DNA of 64,000 bases, taken from NCBI GenBank assembly GCA_902571525.1, contig CACGCL010000001.1:62001-126000 (forward strand). The letters are read 5' to 3'. This document shows, piece after piece, positions 30,046 to 44,200 of this stretch. The notes under the pieces are model-generated. The model made no database searches. It saw only the letters and a list, made by a program, of their open reading frames with translations, and was not told where the DNA came from. Source of the DNA: an uncultured Pelagibacteraceae bacterium (lineage in GTDB: Bacteria; Pseudomonadota; Alphaproteobacteria; Pelagibacterales; Pelagibacteraceae). The position numbers and the translations under genes are program-made. Position 1 is the first letter of the stretch. Each line of letters opens with the position of its first letter.

Positions 30046-32007
30046 ATGAACTTTCCTATTCTTATTCCAAATATATTTGATTATCCATTTACTTATACTT
30101 CAGACATTAATTTAAATGTTGGAGATTATGTTGAGGTGCCCTTTGGGAAAAAAAAAATCAATGGTGTAGTTTGGAATGAATTTGAAAATACAAAATCAAA
30201 AAATTTTACATTAAAAAAAGTAATAAAAAAACTAGATGTTAATCCACTAAAAATATCAACCATAAATTTCTTGAATTGGTTTTCAAGATACAACATAGTT
30301 CCTAAAGGAATGGCTTTAAAACTTCATTTGTTGAGTAATTATGCTATTGAAAATAAGTCAAATGATAATTTCATTGAATATGAGCTAAAAGTAAAAAGTT
30401 CTATTTATGAATTAAACAATGAGCAGCTTAAGTGTTTTTCAGGATTATTGAAGAAAAATAATAAATTCAACGTTAGTGTTCTTCAAGGAACAACTGGCTC
30501 AGGAAAAACTCTAGTATATTTCAATTTAATTAAGGATAAAATTAAAAAAAATAAACAAGCGCTAATACTATTACCTGAAATAGGTTTAGTAGGTGAATTT
30601 CAGAAAAAATTTATTGATTTTTTTGGTTTCAAACCTGCAGTCTGGCATTCTGGAATAACCCTAAAAAATAAAAAAAAAATATGGAATGGTTTAAGTAATG
30701 GAAAAATTAAAGCGATTATTGGGGCAAGATCCTCTCTTTTTTTACCTTTTAAAGAGTTGGGAGTTATAATTGTTGACGAGGAACACGACCAATCCTTTAA
30801 ACAAGACGAGGGTGTATCATATAATGCAAGAGATATGGCTATATCAAGAGCTTCTTATGAAAATATTCCAATAAACCTAATATCTGCAGTTCCATCAATT
30901 GAAACGTATAATAACATAATAAAAGGTAAATATTTCTCTTATAGAATTTTAAATAGATACAAAAATGCAAAATTACCAGAATATGAGCTAATTGATTTGA
31001 CAAAAGAAAAAAAAAATACAGGTAATTTACTTTCAGAAAAAATTGTAGATAGGGTTGAATATCATTTAAAGAAAAATGATCAGGTACTTTTTTTTGTTAA
31101 TCGAAGAGGATATTCTCCTTTTGTCATTTGTAAAAAATGTTTAAAGACCTTTACTTGTCCAAAGTGCTCTATAAATCTTGTCTATCATAAAAAAATAAAT
31201 AAAATTTTATGTCATTATTGTGGTTATAAAAATAATTTAGATACAAATTGTAAAAAAAATCATAAGGAACAATGTGAATTTATTTATAGTGGCTCAGGTG
31301 TCGAAAAAATATTAGAGGAGGTAAAAAAGAAATTCCCAGGAAAAAAAACTGTTATTTTTTCAAGTGATACAATTAAAAAGAAAAATTCACAATATGAGAT
31401 AGAAAAAATTATTAATAATGAAACTAAAATTTTGATTGGAACTCAACTTATTTCAAAAGGTTTTCATTTTCCAAATTTAAATTGTATAGTTATTTTAGAT
31501 TTAGACTTTGCATTAAGAGGCTTTGATATAAGAAGCGTAGAAAAAACAGTGCAGTTATATCATCAATTATCGGGTAGAGCTGGCAGAGAGGGAAAGCCAT
31601 CAAAAGTATATTTTCAAACAATCAACAAAAAAAACAATATGATATCGCAAATTACAAATCCTGACCCAGATGTTTTTTTGAAAAAAGAACTTGAATTAAG
31701 AAAAAAATTTAGTTTACCGCCCTTTGAAAGATTCGTATCAATTATAATCAGTTGTAAGAGAGCCGATATGTCAGAAAAGATCGCATATAATTTAGTAAAC
31801 TCTCTTAAAATAAAAACACAAGGAAATATTTTAGGTCCTGTTAATGCTCCAATTTATAAAATAAGAGGTAGATATAGAAATAGAATACTTATTAGATCAA
31901 GTAAAAATATTAAAATTCAACAACAAATACTAAATACTATTAAAAATTTTAAACAACCAGCTGAAATAAAACTTTCAGTTGATGTTGATCCAATAAACTT
32001 CAATTAA
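30046..32007 (+). CDS. priA: Primosomal replication restart helicase PriA
   Basis: Reloads the replisome at stalled forks. The 653-residue protein has an N-terminal DNA-binding domain, the Walker A 'GTTGSGKT' from about residue 148, 'VDEEHDQSFKQDEG' (DEEH box), a zinc-binding insertion with paired cysteines ('CKKCLKTFTCPKCS', 'CHYCGYKNNLDTNC') and C-terminal helicase motifs 'IGTQLISKGFHFPNL' and 'QLSGRAGREGKPSKV'. It is rather short for PriA, mainly from a trimmed N-terminus. priA next to atpH is a familiar alphaproteobacterial arrangement. Confidence 0.96.
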   Translation: MNFPILIPNIFDYPFTYTSDINLNVGDYVEVPFGKKKINGVVWNEFENTKSKNFTLKKVIKKLDVNPLKISTINFLNWFSRYNIVPKGMALKLHLLSNYAIENKSNDNFIEYELKVKSSIYELNNEQLKCFSGLLKKNNKFNVSVLQGTTGSGKTLVYFNLIKDKIKKNKQALILLPEIGLVGEFQKKFIDFFGFKPAVWHSGITLKNKKKIWNGLSNGKIKAIIGARSSLFLPFKELGVIIVDEEHDQSFKQDEGVSYNARDMAISRASYENIPINLISAVPSIETYNNIIKGKYFSYRILNRYKNAKLPEYELIDLTKEKKNTGNLLSEKIVDRVEYHLKKNDQVLFFVNRRGYSPFVICKKCLKTFTCPKCSINLVYHKKINKILCHYCGYKNNLDTNCKKNHKEQCEFIYSGSGVEKILEEVKKKFPGKKTVIFSSDTIKKKNSQYEIEKIINNETKILIGTQLISKGFHFPNLNCIVILDLDFALRGFDIRSVEKTVQLYHQLSGRAGREGKPSKVYFQTINKKNNMISQITNPDPDVFLKKELELRKKFSLPPFERFVSIIISCKRADMSEKIAYNLVNSLKIKTQGNILGPVNAPIYKIRGRYRNRILIRSSKNIKIQQQILNTIKNFKQPAEIKLSVDVDPINFN

Positions 32008-32010
32008 TTA

Positions 32011-32030
32011 AGAAAAAAACCTGTTTTTTT
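32011..32030 (+). terminator. A/T-stem hairpin after priA, possible weak terminator
   Basis: A run of seven or eight A, the loop CCTG and a run of eight T lie immediately after the priA stop. A pure A-U stem ending in a T tract could serve as a weak terminator, but AT-rich sequence produces such runs by chance. Confidence 0.25.
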
Positions 32031-32119
32031 TCACCTCTAGCTTGATCAGATCTAGGCGATATGCTAATTAATTCGAAATTTAACCGCTAAGTAAATATAA
32101 CTAACTTATTTAAAAAAAA

Positions 32120-32650
32120 ATGACCTTTAATAGTTACTCACAAGCTTTGTACGAATTATCGATAGATTACGACATATTAAACGAAATTGAAGATCAGGCT
32201 AAATCTGTTTTGAAAGCTTTGGAAACAATAAAAGTGTTTAATGATTTTATCAAAAATCCCCTTTTTACTCAGAATGACCATACTCAAATAATAAATGCTA
32301 TTTCAAAAGAGTTTAGCTTTGATCCAACACTAGAAAAATTTTTAAAATTATTAGTTAGTAAGCGAAGACTTTTTTATTTAGATAAAATTTTAAAAGATTT
32401 TATGACTTATTGTTCTTTTAAAAGAGGTGAAGTAAAAGCAAAATTAATATCATCAAAAGAACTTAAAGACGATGAAATAAATGATATTAAAAAAGAATTA
32501 TTTAATAAATTTGGATCAAAAATTAATCTTGATTATAAAATAGATAAAGATTTAATTTCAGGATTAATAATTCAAGTAGGAAGTGTTATGATAGATAATT
32601 CAATGAAAAACAAGCTTAAGCAAATTAAATCACAAATGATAGAGGTTTAA
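32120..32650 (+). CDS. atpH: ATP synthase F1 delta subunit
   Basis: Peripheral-stalk (OSCP) subunit that ties F1 to the b subunits. The 176-residue length and motifs fit: 'YSQALYELSIDYDILNEIEDQ' at the N-terminus, 'FLKLLVSKRRLFYLDKIL' mid-protein, and the C-terminal 'DLISGLIIQVGSVMIDNSMKNKLKQI'. It begins the atpHAGDC operon, directly followed by atpA. The F0 genes are not in the window, consistent with the split F1/F0 operons of Alphaproteobacteria. Confidence 0.95.
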   Translation: MTFNSYSQALYELSIDYDILNEIEDQAKSVLKALETIKVFNDFIKNPLFTQNDHTQIINAISKEFSFDPTLEKFLKLLVSKRRLFYLDKILKDFMTYCSFKRGEVKAKLISSKELKDDEINDIKKELFNKFGSKINLDYKIDKDLISGLIIQVGSVMIDNSMKNKLKQIKSQMIEV

Positions 32651-34183
32651 ATGGATATTAATCCTTCAGAAGTAACTAAAATATTAAAAGAACAAATTAA
32701 AAAGTTTGGAGATAAATCAGAAGTAACTGAAATCGGTCAGGTTTTATCTGTTGGTGATGGAATTGCTAGAATTTATGGATTAGACAATGTTCAAGCCGGA
32801 GAAATGGTAGAGTTTTCTGACGGATCCAAAGGCATGGCATTAAACCTCGAGAATGATAATGTCGGGGTTGTAATATTTGGAGACGATAGAGCCGTTAAAG
32901 AAGGTGACACAGTTAAAAGAACAGGTGCAATTGTAGATACGCCAGTTGGTAAAGAATTGTTAGGTAGAGTGGTAGATGGTTTAGGAAATCCTATCGATGG
33001 GAAGGGTTCATTAGATAAAGGAGTAAAGAGAACAAGAGTTGAGGTAAAAGCTCCCGGAATAATTCCACGTAAATCTGTTAACGAACCTATGCAAACTGGG
33101 CTAAAATCAATTGATAGTTTAGTCCCGATCGGAAGAGGACAAAGAGAGCTAATAATTGGTGACAGACAAACTGGAAAAACAGCTGTTGCAATTGATACAA
33201 TAATTAATCAAAAGAAAATAAATCAGTCTGGAGACGAAAAGCAAAAGTTGTATTGTGTTTATGTTGCAATCGGCCAAAAAAGATCAACTGTTAGGCAAAT
33301 TGAAAAAACTTTAGAAGAAGCAGGTGCAATGGAATATACAACAATAGTTGCTGCAACAGCATCAGATGCAGCGCCACTTCAATTTTTAGCACCTTACACA
33401 GGTTGTGCTATGGGTGAATATTTTAGAGACAACGGAATGCATGCTCTAATTATTTATGATGACTTATCAAAACAAGCTGTTGCATACAGACAAATGTCTT
33501 TACTCTTAAGAAGGCCACCAGGGAGAGAAGCTTACCCAGGAGATGTATTTTATCTGCACAGCAGATTGCTAGAGAGAGCTGCTAAATTAAGCGACGATCA
33601 CGGTGGCGGATCATTGACTGCGCTTCCAATAATTGAAACACAAGGCGGAGATGTGTCAGCATTTATACCTACAAATGTAATCTCAATTACTGATGGACAA
33701 ATATTTTTAGAAACAGAATTATTTAACCAAGGAATTAGACCAGCAATTAACGTTGGACTATCAGTATCAAGAGTTGGATCTTCAGCTCAAACAAAAGCGA
33801 TGAAAACTGTATCTGGATCAATGAAACTTGAGCTAGCTCAGTATAGAGAAATGGCAGCCTTTGCTCAATTTGGATCAGACTTAGATGCATCTACGCAAAA
33901 ATTATTAAATAGAGGTGCAAAACTTACAGAGCTTTTAAAACAAAAACAATATTCACCAATGACGGTTGCGGAACAAGTGATTTCAGTATTCTGTGGTGTC
34001 AAAGGATACTTGGACGATGTTGAACAAAAAGATATTTCAAGATTTGAAACAACCATTATTGAAAAATGTAGATCAGATAGACCTGAAATAATTGACTCTA
34101 TATCCTCATCAGGGAAACTTGATGAAGAAAGTGAAAAATTATTAAAAGAATTAATTCTAGGTCTAAAGAAAAGTTTTAACTAA
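32651..34183 (+). CDS. atpA: ATP synthase F1 alpha subunit
   Basis: Non-catalytic nucleotide-binding subunit of F1, 510 aa. The P-loop '[15 protein letters not shown]' is intact, with '[13 protein letters not shown]', '[40 protein letters not shown]' and '[17 protein letters not shown]'. The start is the ATG at 32651, immediately after the atpH stop. No anomalies. Confidence 0.98.
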   Translation: MDINPSEVTKILKEQIKKFGDKSEVTEIGQVLSVGDGIARIYGLDNVQAGEMVEFSDGSKGMALNLENDNVGVVIFGDDRAVKEGDTVKRTGAIVDTPVGKELLGRVVDGLGNPIDGKGSLDKGVKRTRVEVKAPGIIPRKSVNEPMQTGLKSIDSLVPIGRGQRELIIGDRQTGKTAVAIDTIINQKKINQSGDEKQKLYCVYVAIGQKRSTVRQIEKTLEEAGAMEYTTIVAATASDAAPLQFLAPYTGCAMGEYFRDNGMHALIIYDDLSKQAVAYRQMSLLLRRPPGREAYPGDVFYLHSRLLERAAKLSDDHGGGSLTALPIIETQGGDVSAFIPTNVISITDGQIFLETELFNQGIRPAINVGLSVSRVGSSAQTKAMKTVSGSMKLELAQYREMAAFAQFGSDLDASTQKLLNRGAKLTELLKQKQYSPMTVAEQVISVFCGVKGYLDDVEQKDISRFETTIIEKCRSDRPEIIDSISSSGKLDEESEKLLKELILGLKKSFN

Positions 34184-34188
34184 TTAAA

Positions 34189-36484
<2,296 letters not shown>

Positions 36485-36880
36485 ATGGAACAATTTAATT
36501 TGGAAATAATAAGTCCTGAGAAATCCTTTTTAATAAAGAATGATGCTTTAGAAGTGGTTGTTCCTGCCATCGAGGGTTATATGGGCATACTTAAAGATCA
36601 TACACCAATAATTTCATTCTTAAAACCTGGAATTATTGATGTAAAATTAAATAATGAAAGCTTAAATTTTTATGTTGATGATGGAGTTGTTGAGTTTAAA
36701 AATAACACTTTGTCAATACTGACTAGTAATATTTTTGATATAAAAGACATTAATAAGAACAATGTTGATATAATTATAAAAGATGCTGAGGAAGAATTGA
36801 AAAAAGAAAATATTAAAGATCAAGATCGATTTATTTTAGAAAAAAAAATAGAGGTATTGAATTCTCTAAATATTAATTAA
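36485..36880 (+). CDS. atpC: ATP synthase F1 epsilon subunit
   Basis: Regulatory and coupling subunit, 131 aa. The beta-sandwich 'LEIISPEKSFLIKNDALEVVVPAIEGYMGILKDHTPIISFLKPG' is typical, followed by a charged two-helix C-terminal region. It ends the operon. Its stop overlaps the stop region of the convergent rppH gene by eight bases, leaving no room for a dedicated terminator. Confidence 0.95.
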   Translation: MEQFNLEIISPEKSFLIKNDALEVVVPAIEGYMGILKDHTPIISFLKPGIIDVKLNNESLNFYVDDGVVEFKNNTLSILTSNIFDIKDINKNNVDIIIKDAEEELKKENIKDQDRFILEKKIEVLNSLNIN

Positions 36881-37352
36881 TTATAATCTTTTTAACCTCT
36901 GACTTTAAATTTTTATATACTTCAGTTTTAAAATCCACGACATAATTAGTGATTTCGTCTATATCTACCCATCTCCATTCTGAAAACTCTGGTTTTTTAG
37001 TTTTAATGTTAATCTCTGTGTCTTTGCCGTTAAATTTCATACAAAACCATTTCTGTTTTTGTCCTTTATATTTACCTCTCCAAATTATACCAAGAAGATT
37101 TTTAGGCAAAAAATAAGTTTGATAACCGTCAATTTCTTTAATTAAATCTACATTTTTTACACTAGTTTCTTCCTCCAGCTCTCTAAGTGCTGCATCTAAA
37201 AATTTCTCATTTCCGTCAACTCCGCCTTGAGGCATTTGCCAATAATTGTTTGGATTATCTAATCTCTTTGCCACAAAAACTTTATTATGTTTATTTAAAA
37301 GAATAATGCCAACACCCATTCTTAAGGGTAAATTTTTATATTTTCCTTGCAT
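36873..37352 (-). CDS. rppH: RNA pyrophosphohydrolase (Nudix)
   Basis: Removes 5'-pyrophosphate from transcripts, which starts mRNA decay. I place the start at the ATG at 37352 (MQGKYKNLPLRMGVGIILLN), four bases after the ctpA stop, giving 159 aa, the usual RppH size; the longer track ORF runs into ctpA. 'YWQMPQGGVDGNEKFLDAALRELEEETSV' holds the Nudix box, with serine at the usual glycine of EExG. 'FLPKNLLGIIWRGKYKGQKQKWF' is RppH-specific. Confidence 0.93.
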   Translation of the reverse strand: MQGKYKNLPLRMGVGIILLNKHNKVFVAKRLDNPNNYWQMPQGGVDGNEKFLDAALRELEEETSVKNVDLIKEIDGYQTYFLPKNLLGIIWRGKYKGQKQKWFCMKFNGKDTEINIKTKKPEFSEWRWVDIDEITNYVVDFKTEVYKNLKSEVKKIIIN

Positions 37353-37356
37353 AAAA

Positions 37357-38493
37357 TTATCCAGTGAATAATTTTCTTGCAAATTTAAGCTGATTGTCAT
37401 TTTCAGAAAGAATTCGAAAATCCTCAGATATCTCTTCAACAGTTATATCAGGGCTCACCCCAACTTCGGAAATTGATTTTCCTGATGGTAAATAATACTT
37501 GGATATAGTAAGCCTAATTGCACCTCGATTTTTTAAAGGTATAATCGATTGAACTGATCCTTTTCCATAACTCTTGTCACCAATTAAAATAGCACGCTTA
37601 TGATCTTTTAATGCTCCAGCAACTATTTCTGATGCAGATGCAGAACCTTTATTTATTAAAACTATAAGAGCCTTACCATCAATAATATCTCCTTCTCTGG
37701 CAAACCATTTTTGATTTTCATTTCTTTTTCTTCCTTTAGTGGAAACTATTTCACCATCATCTAAAAAAAAATCAGATATCTTAATTGCTTGACCAAGTAA
37801 ACCACCTGGATTATTTCTTAAATCTAAAATATATCCTTCTATTTTTTTATTTTTTTTAAATTGTTTTATTTCTTTTTTTATCTGATCATCACTGTTTTCA
37901 TTAAATGAGGTAAGACGTATGTATCCAATTTTTTCGTCAAATACCTCAGATTTAACAGATGCCACCTCAATTATTTCTCTGGTTATATTGAATACTAAAG
38001 ATTTTCTTAGCCCAATTCTTCTTATAGTGATTTCTAAAGTTGAGCCAACTGGCCCTCTCATTAATTCGACTGCTTCATTAAGAGTTTTTCCTTGAACTTG
38101 AGTATTATTAATTTTGACTATGTAATCTCCAGCTTTTACCCCTTCTCTTTCTGCAGGCGAGTTGTCAATAGGTGATATAACCTTTACAACACCAGCCTCC
38201 ATACCAACTTCTATACCTAAACCCCCAAACTCTCCTTTGGTATCAGTTTGCATTTCCTCTAAATTTTTAGGAGATAAATATGAGGAATATGGATCTAACG
38301 ATTGCAATACACCATTAATCGCAGCATCCATTGTGTCTGATTGATCTACTTCTTCAACATATTCTTTATTTATTTTGTCTAAAACTTCTCCAAAAAGATC
38401 TATTTTGTCATAAACAGTTTCCTCTTGGGCCATTACTTTTTCTAAAAACAAAATTGAAAAAATTAACAACGTAAAAACCTTTACTTTATTCAT
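37357..38493 (-). CDS. ctpA: Carboxy-terminal processing peptidase (S41, CtpA)
   Basis: Periplasmic PDZ-containing serine protease. The start at 38493 (MNKVKVFTLLIFSILFLEKVMAQ) supplies a signal peptide and overlaps the rsfS stop by one base; the track start lies inside rsfS. The PDZ domain spans about residues 75-160 ('FGGLGIEVGMEAGVVKVISPIDNSPAEREGVKAGDYIVKINN'). The catalytic serine is in 'NKGSASASEIVAGAL' and the lysine in 'GDKSYGKGSVQ'. Length 378 aa. Likely trims lipoproteins or cell-wall enzymes; the target is unknown. Confidence 0.95.
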   Translation of the reverse strand: MNKVKVFTLLIFSILFLEKVMAQEETVYDKIDLFGEVLDKINKEYVEEVDQSDTMDAAINGVLQSLDPYSSYLSPKNLEEMQTDTKGEFGGLGIEVGMEAGVVKVISPIDNSPAEREGVKAGDYIVKINNTQVQGKTLNEAVELMRGPVGSTLEITIRRIGLRKSLVFNITREIIEVASVKSEVFDEKIGYIRLTSFNENSDDQIKKEIKQFKKNKKIEGYILDLRNNPGGLLGQAIKISDFFLDDGEIVSTKGRKRNENQKWFAREGDIIDGKALIVLINKGSASASEIVAGALKDHKRAILIGDKSYGKGSVQSIIPLKNRGAIRLTISKYYLPSGKSISEVGVSPDITVEEISEDFRILSENDNQLKFARKLFTG

Positions 38494-38843
38494 TAAACTA
38501 TCACTCTTTCTTTTGGTATTAATTCTGACCATATCTTTTCAAGTTCATAAAACTTCCTTTTTTCAGGATTAAAAATATGAACAATAATATCTATACCATC
38601 AACAAGCTTCCACTCAGTGCTATCTTTTCCTTCAATTTTGCATTGACTTAATCCATATTCTTTAAACTTATTCATTACTTGCTCTGATAATGACTGTATG
38701 TGTCTAGATGAAGTTCCACTTGCGATTATCATATAATCTGCGATTGATGATTTATCTTTTAAATCGATTGATACTATGTCAAGTGCTTTGTTACTATCTA
38801 GAGTTTTAATTATTATCTTTTTTAGATTGGTATTTTTAACCAT
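38493..38843 (-). CDS. rsfS: Ribosome silencing factor RsfS
   Basis: Binds uL14 and blocks subunit joining in starvation. The 116-residue protein has 'LKDKSSIADYMIIASGTSSRHIQSLSEQV' and 'EGKDSTEWKLVDGIDIIVHIFNPEKRKFYELEKIW', both diagnostic. It lies between nadD and ctpA. In many Alphaproteobacteria rlmH follows rsfS, but here ctpA follows directly. Confidence 0.95.
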   Translation of the reverse strand: MVKNTNLKKIIIKTLDSNKALDIVSIDLKDKSSIADYMIIASGTSSRHIQSLSEQVMNKFKEYGLSQCKIEGKDSTEWKLVDGIDIIVHIFNPEKRKFYELEKIWSELIPKERVIV

Positions 38844-38858
38844 TAATAATTAATCATA

Positions 38859-39407
38859 TCAAAAATTTTTGATATTAGAAGAAGAAATATTTACTTTTTT
38901 AAAATTAATGTAAATAAGACCTTTATTTTTAAATGTCCTATACGCAAGTGATTTTTTTGACTTTGCTCTAAAATTATTTCTATCAAAAACTGCTAATTTA
39001 CAAAATTTTGGTATTTTTTTCCAATTATTCCATTTATGAAAATTTATTAAATTATCTGCTCCTAGTAAAAAATATATTTCTTTTTCTTTATTTTTATTTT
39101 TAAAATATTTAATGAGATTTAGCGTCTTGTTTGAATTAATCTTTTTTTCAAAAAAACCAATTTGAATATATTTTTGGTTCTTTGTCATATTTTTTGAAAA
39201 TTTTATTCTTTTATTCAAATCAAAATAACTTTTTCTTTTAAATGGGCTTTTTTTTGTAATTGCCCAAATAATTTTTTTTAGGTTAAATTTTTTTTTTGCT
39301 ACCTGAGATATTTTTAAATGACCTTTATGCGGTGGATCAAATGAACCACCTAGTATGCCAATTTTATCTTTGAAGTTATTCTTTGATTTATTTTCTGATT
39401 TGACCAT
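38859..39407 (-). CDS. nadD: Nicotinate-nucleotide adenylyltransferase
   Basis: Makes deamido-NAD from nicotinate mononucleotide and ATP. The 182-residue protein opens with 'IGILGGSFDPPHKGHLKISQVAKK', the HxGH-type nucleotidyltransferase motif, and contains 'FLLGADNLINFHKWNNWKKI'. It ends 'NISSSNIKNF', just past the ISSTxIR-type motif, so the C-terminal tail is shorter than in many homologues. The start overlaps proA by 20 bases. Confidence 0.93.
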   Translation of the reverse strand: MVKSENKSKNNFKDKIGILGGSFDPPHKGHLKISQVAKKKFNLKKIIWAITKKSPFKRKSYFDLNKRIKFSKNMTKNQKYIQIGFFEKKINSNKTLNLIKYFKNKNKEKEIYFLLGADNLINFHKWNNWKKIPKFCKLAVFDRNNFRAKSKKSLAYRTFKNKGLIYINFKKVNISSSNIKNF

Positions 39408-40638
39408 CGCCAGCTACATAATATTTATACGATACTAATTGATTTAACCCAACAGGACCTCTAGGTGGTAGTTTATTTGTAGAAATCCCAACCTCACCTC
39501 CAAAACCTAGTTCACCTCCATCAGCAAATTGCGTAGATGTATTATGCATAACGATAGAGCTTTTTACACTTCTTACGAAAAAATTAGCAGACTTAATATC
39601 CATCGTTATTATCGAGTCAGTATGCATAGTTCCAAATTTATTGATATGCTTAACAGCTTCAACAACATTTTTTACAATTTTTACAGAAATCTTTGCATCA
39701 AGGTATTCTGTACTCCAATCTTTGTTTGTCGCATTTTTAAGATTGCCATTAAAAATTTTTCTAGTTTTGTCGTCAGCGTAAATTAAACAACCATTAAATT
39801 TTAAACCATTGAGTATAAAATTTATTTTTTTTTTTGGACAATCTTTATGTATCAATAAAGTTTCGGTAGCACCACATATGCCAACACTCCTCATTTTTGC
39901 ATTTATAACTATATCTCTTGCCATTTTTGAATTTATATTTTTATCTATAAATATATGACAAATTCCCTCTAAATGACCTATTACTGGAACATTGCATAAT
40001 TCTTTGACAGTTTTAACAAGATTTTTACCTCCTCTTGGGATAATAACGTCAATATAATTCCCCATATCTTTTAAGAAGTTCTTAACAATTCTTCTGTCTT
40101 TTTTATTAATAAATTGAACATAATTAATATCTACTTTATAGGCTTTTAAAGACTCTCTAAATAAGTTAATAAATATTTGATTTGTAAAAAAAGCCTCTGA
40201 TCCACCTTTAAGAATAACTGAATTACCAGATTTAAAACAAAGACAACAGAGATCAACAGTTACATTTGGCCTACTTTCGTAAATTACTCCAATAACACCT
40301 ATGGGGATTGATATCTTTTTAATTCTCAAACCATTTGGTCTTTGCCATTTATCTAGAATAACCCCTACCGGGTCCTTTAACTTAGTAATTTCAATAATTG
40401 TCTTAATTATGTAATCCAGCTTAGTTTTATCTATCTCTAATCTTGCAATCAGGTTTTTGTTAATATTTTTAGTTTTAGCAAATTTGATATCTTTATTGTT
40501 TTGCCTTAATATTTCACAAGCATTTTTTTTTAGAAGATAACTAAACTTTAACAAAACTTTATTTTTAATTTTGGTATCCACTTTATATAAACTTGCTTTA
40601 TAAGCTGCATGACCTAATTTTTGTAAATATTTTTTCAT
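39388..40638 (-). CDS. proA: Gamma-glutamyl phosphate reductase
   Basis: Second proline step, reducing glutamyl phosphate to the semialdehyde. I use the ATG at 40638 (MKKYLQKLGHAAYKAS), one base beyond the proB stop, giving 416 aa; the track start lies inside proB. The catalytic cysteine is in 'MRSVGICGATETLLI'. 'PIGVIGVIYESRPNVTVDLCCLCFKSGNSVILKGGSEA' and 'ADGGELGFGGEVGISTNKLPPRGPVGLNQLVSYKYY' are diagnostic. Confidence 0.96.
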   Translation of the reverse strand: MKKYLQKLGHAAYKASLYKVDTKIKNKVLLKFSYLLKKNACEILRQNNKDIKFAKTKNINKNLIARLEIDKTKLDYIIKTIIEITKLKDPVGVILDKWQRPNGLRIKKISIPIGVIGVIYESRPNVTVDLCCLCFKSGNSVILKGGSEAFFTNQIFINLFRESLKAYKVDINYVQFINKKDRRIVKNFLKDMGNYIDVIIPRGGKNLVKTVKELCNVPVIGHLEGICHIFIDKNINSKMARDIVINAKMRSVGICGATETLLIHKDCPKKKINFILNGLKFNGCLIYADDKTRKIFNGNLKNATNKDWSTEYLDAKISVKIVKNVVEAVKHINKFGTMHTDSIITMDIKSANFFVRSVKSSIVMHNTSTQFADGGELGFGGEVGISTNKLPPRGPVGLNQLVSYKYYVAGDGQIRK

Positions 40639-40639
40639 T

Positions 40640-43003
<2,364 letters not shown>

Positions 43004-43029
43004 AATTTTATTTTATTATTCTATAATAT

Positions 43030-43422
43030 TTATTTTTTAAATTCTTCTTTTATTTCTTTTTTAACTTTACTTACTTTTTCAGCTTCCGACAATACCTTAC
43101 CATCCTTCGACATTATCTTATTTACTCTAATTAATGCATATTGCTGTCTATGGCCATTTTTTCTTCTAGAATTTTTTCTTCTTCTTTTTTTGAATATAAG
43201 AACCGTTCTATTTTTTGAGTTCTTTAAGAATTCAGCTTCAACTTTCGCACCTTGAACAATCGGTAAACCTACCTCAATATTTTTATCGTCACCATAAGCT
43301 AATATTTCTTTAAACTCCACAATTGTATTTGGCTTTTGATCTCCAAATTTTTCTATTTTAATTATTTCACCAGCCTTAACTTTATATTGTTTTCCACCAG
43401 TTTGTATTATTGCAAATGACAT
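43030..43422 (-). CDS. rplU: 50S ribosomal protein bL21
   Basis: Large-subunit protein binding 23S rRNA. The first ~100 residues are canonical ('MSFAIIQTGGKQYKVKAGEIIKIEKFGDQKPN', 'FKKRRRKNSRRKNGHRQQYALIRVNKI'). The Lys/Glu-rich tail takes it to 130 aa, somewhat over the usual ~103, as with bS16 and bL19 in this window. It is first in rplU-rpmA-obgE-proB-proA-nadD-rsfS-ctpA-rppH, and a promoter-like sequence lies just upstream. Confidence 0.97.
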   Translation of the reverse strand: MSFAIIQTGGKQYKVKAGEIIKIEKFGDQKPNTIVEFKEILAYGDDKNIEVGLPIVQGAKVEAEFLKNSKNRTVLIFKKRRRKNSRRKNGHRQQYALIRVNKIMSKDGKVLSEAEKVSKVKKEIKEEFKK

Positions 43423-43445
43423 AAATTATTATTAAAAACCAGTGC

Positions 43446-43473
43446 AATATATAATTAGGCTTTTTATAGTCAA
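43446..43473 (-). promoter_or_regulatory. Sigma-70-like promoter upstream of rplU
   Basis: On the minus strand a -35 TTGACT (43473-43468) is followed after 16 bases by a -10 TATATT (43451-43446), reading towards rplU, whose start is about 24 bases further on. The match is good for such AT-rich DNA and lies in the short rplU-gloB gap. No transcript data support it. Confidence 0.5.
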
Positions 43474-43483
43474 GATGAATTAA

Positions 43484-44200
43484 TTAAAAATTGTCCTTTA
43501 AATCCCTTAGTTTTGCAAAGGTTTCTATATTTTCTGCTTTTAAAAATATATTACATTCAAGTTCATCTTTTAAAACACATGGAGTTGTTGGTATCCCTGC
43601 TTTTATATTTTTATTAATTTCAAGTATCTTTTTTTTAAGATTTTCATTATCAGGATCATAATTTATACAGAATTTAGAATTACTTAATGTATATTCATGT
43701 CCAAAATAAATTAAAGTATCTTTATCAAAAGTTTTAATTAGTGATAACGATTTATACATATCTTCGTAAGTACCTTCAAATAACCTACCACAACTCAATG
43801 AAAATAAAGTATCTCCTGTAAATAATTTTTTTTCTTCAAAAAAATGATAACATATATGTCCTAAAGTATGACCTGGTGTGTGGTATACTTTAAACTTAAA
43901 ATTTCTTTCACTAAATATTTCCTCGTTTTTTAAGCAAATATCAATCCCAGGTATTCTTTTCGAATCATCCTCAAAACCGATAATTTTACAATTATATTTT
44001 TCTTTTAAAACTGAATTACCATCAACATGATCAAGATGATGATGGGTATTCAATATATATTTCAATTTTAATTTCAGTTTTTTTAATAATCGGTCAATAG
44101 GTTTTGCCTCACTCGGATCTACAACAATTGCTTCATCATTATTATGAATTATATAAGAAAAATTGTCTTTTAAGCAATTTACAATTTCAACTTTTATCAT
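43484..44200 (-). CDS. gloB: Hydroxyacylglutathione hydrolase (glyoxalase II)
   Basis: Metallo-beta-lactamase-fold thioesterase that hydrolyses S-lactoylglutathione. The 238-residue protein has the metal motif 'NTHHHLDHVDGN', then 'YHTPGHTLGHICYHF', 'LFTGDTLFSLSCGRLFEGTYEDMYKSL' and 'IYFGHEYTLSNSKFC', the glyoxalase II order. It overlaps metW by four bases, so it may be transcribed with metXW. Confidence 0.93.
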   Translation of the reverse strand: MIKVEIVNCLKDNFSYIIHNNDEAIVVDPSEAKPIDRLLKKLKLKLKYILNTHHHLDHVDGNSVLKEKYNCKIIGFEDDSKRIPGIDICLKNEEIFSERNFKFKVYHTPGHTLGHICYHFFEEKKLFTGDTLFSLSCGRLFEGTYEDMYKSLSLIKTFDKDTLIYFGHEYTLSNSKFCINYDPDNENLKKKILEINKNIKAGIPTTPCVLKDELECNIFLKAENIETFAKLRDLKDNF

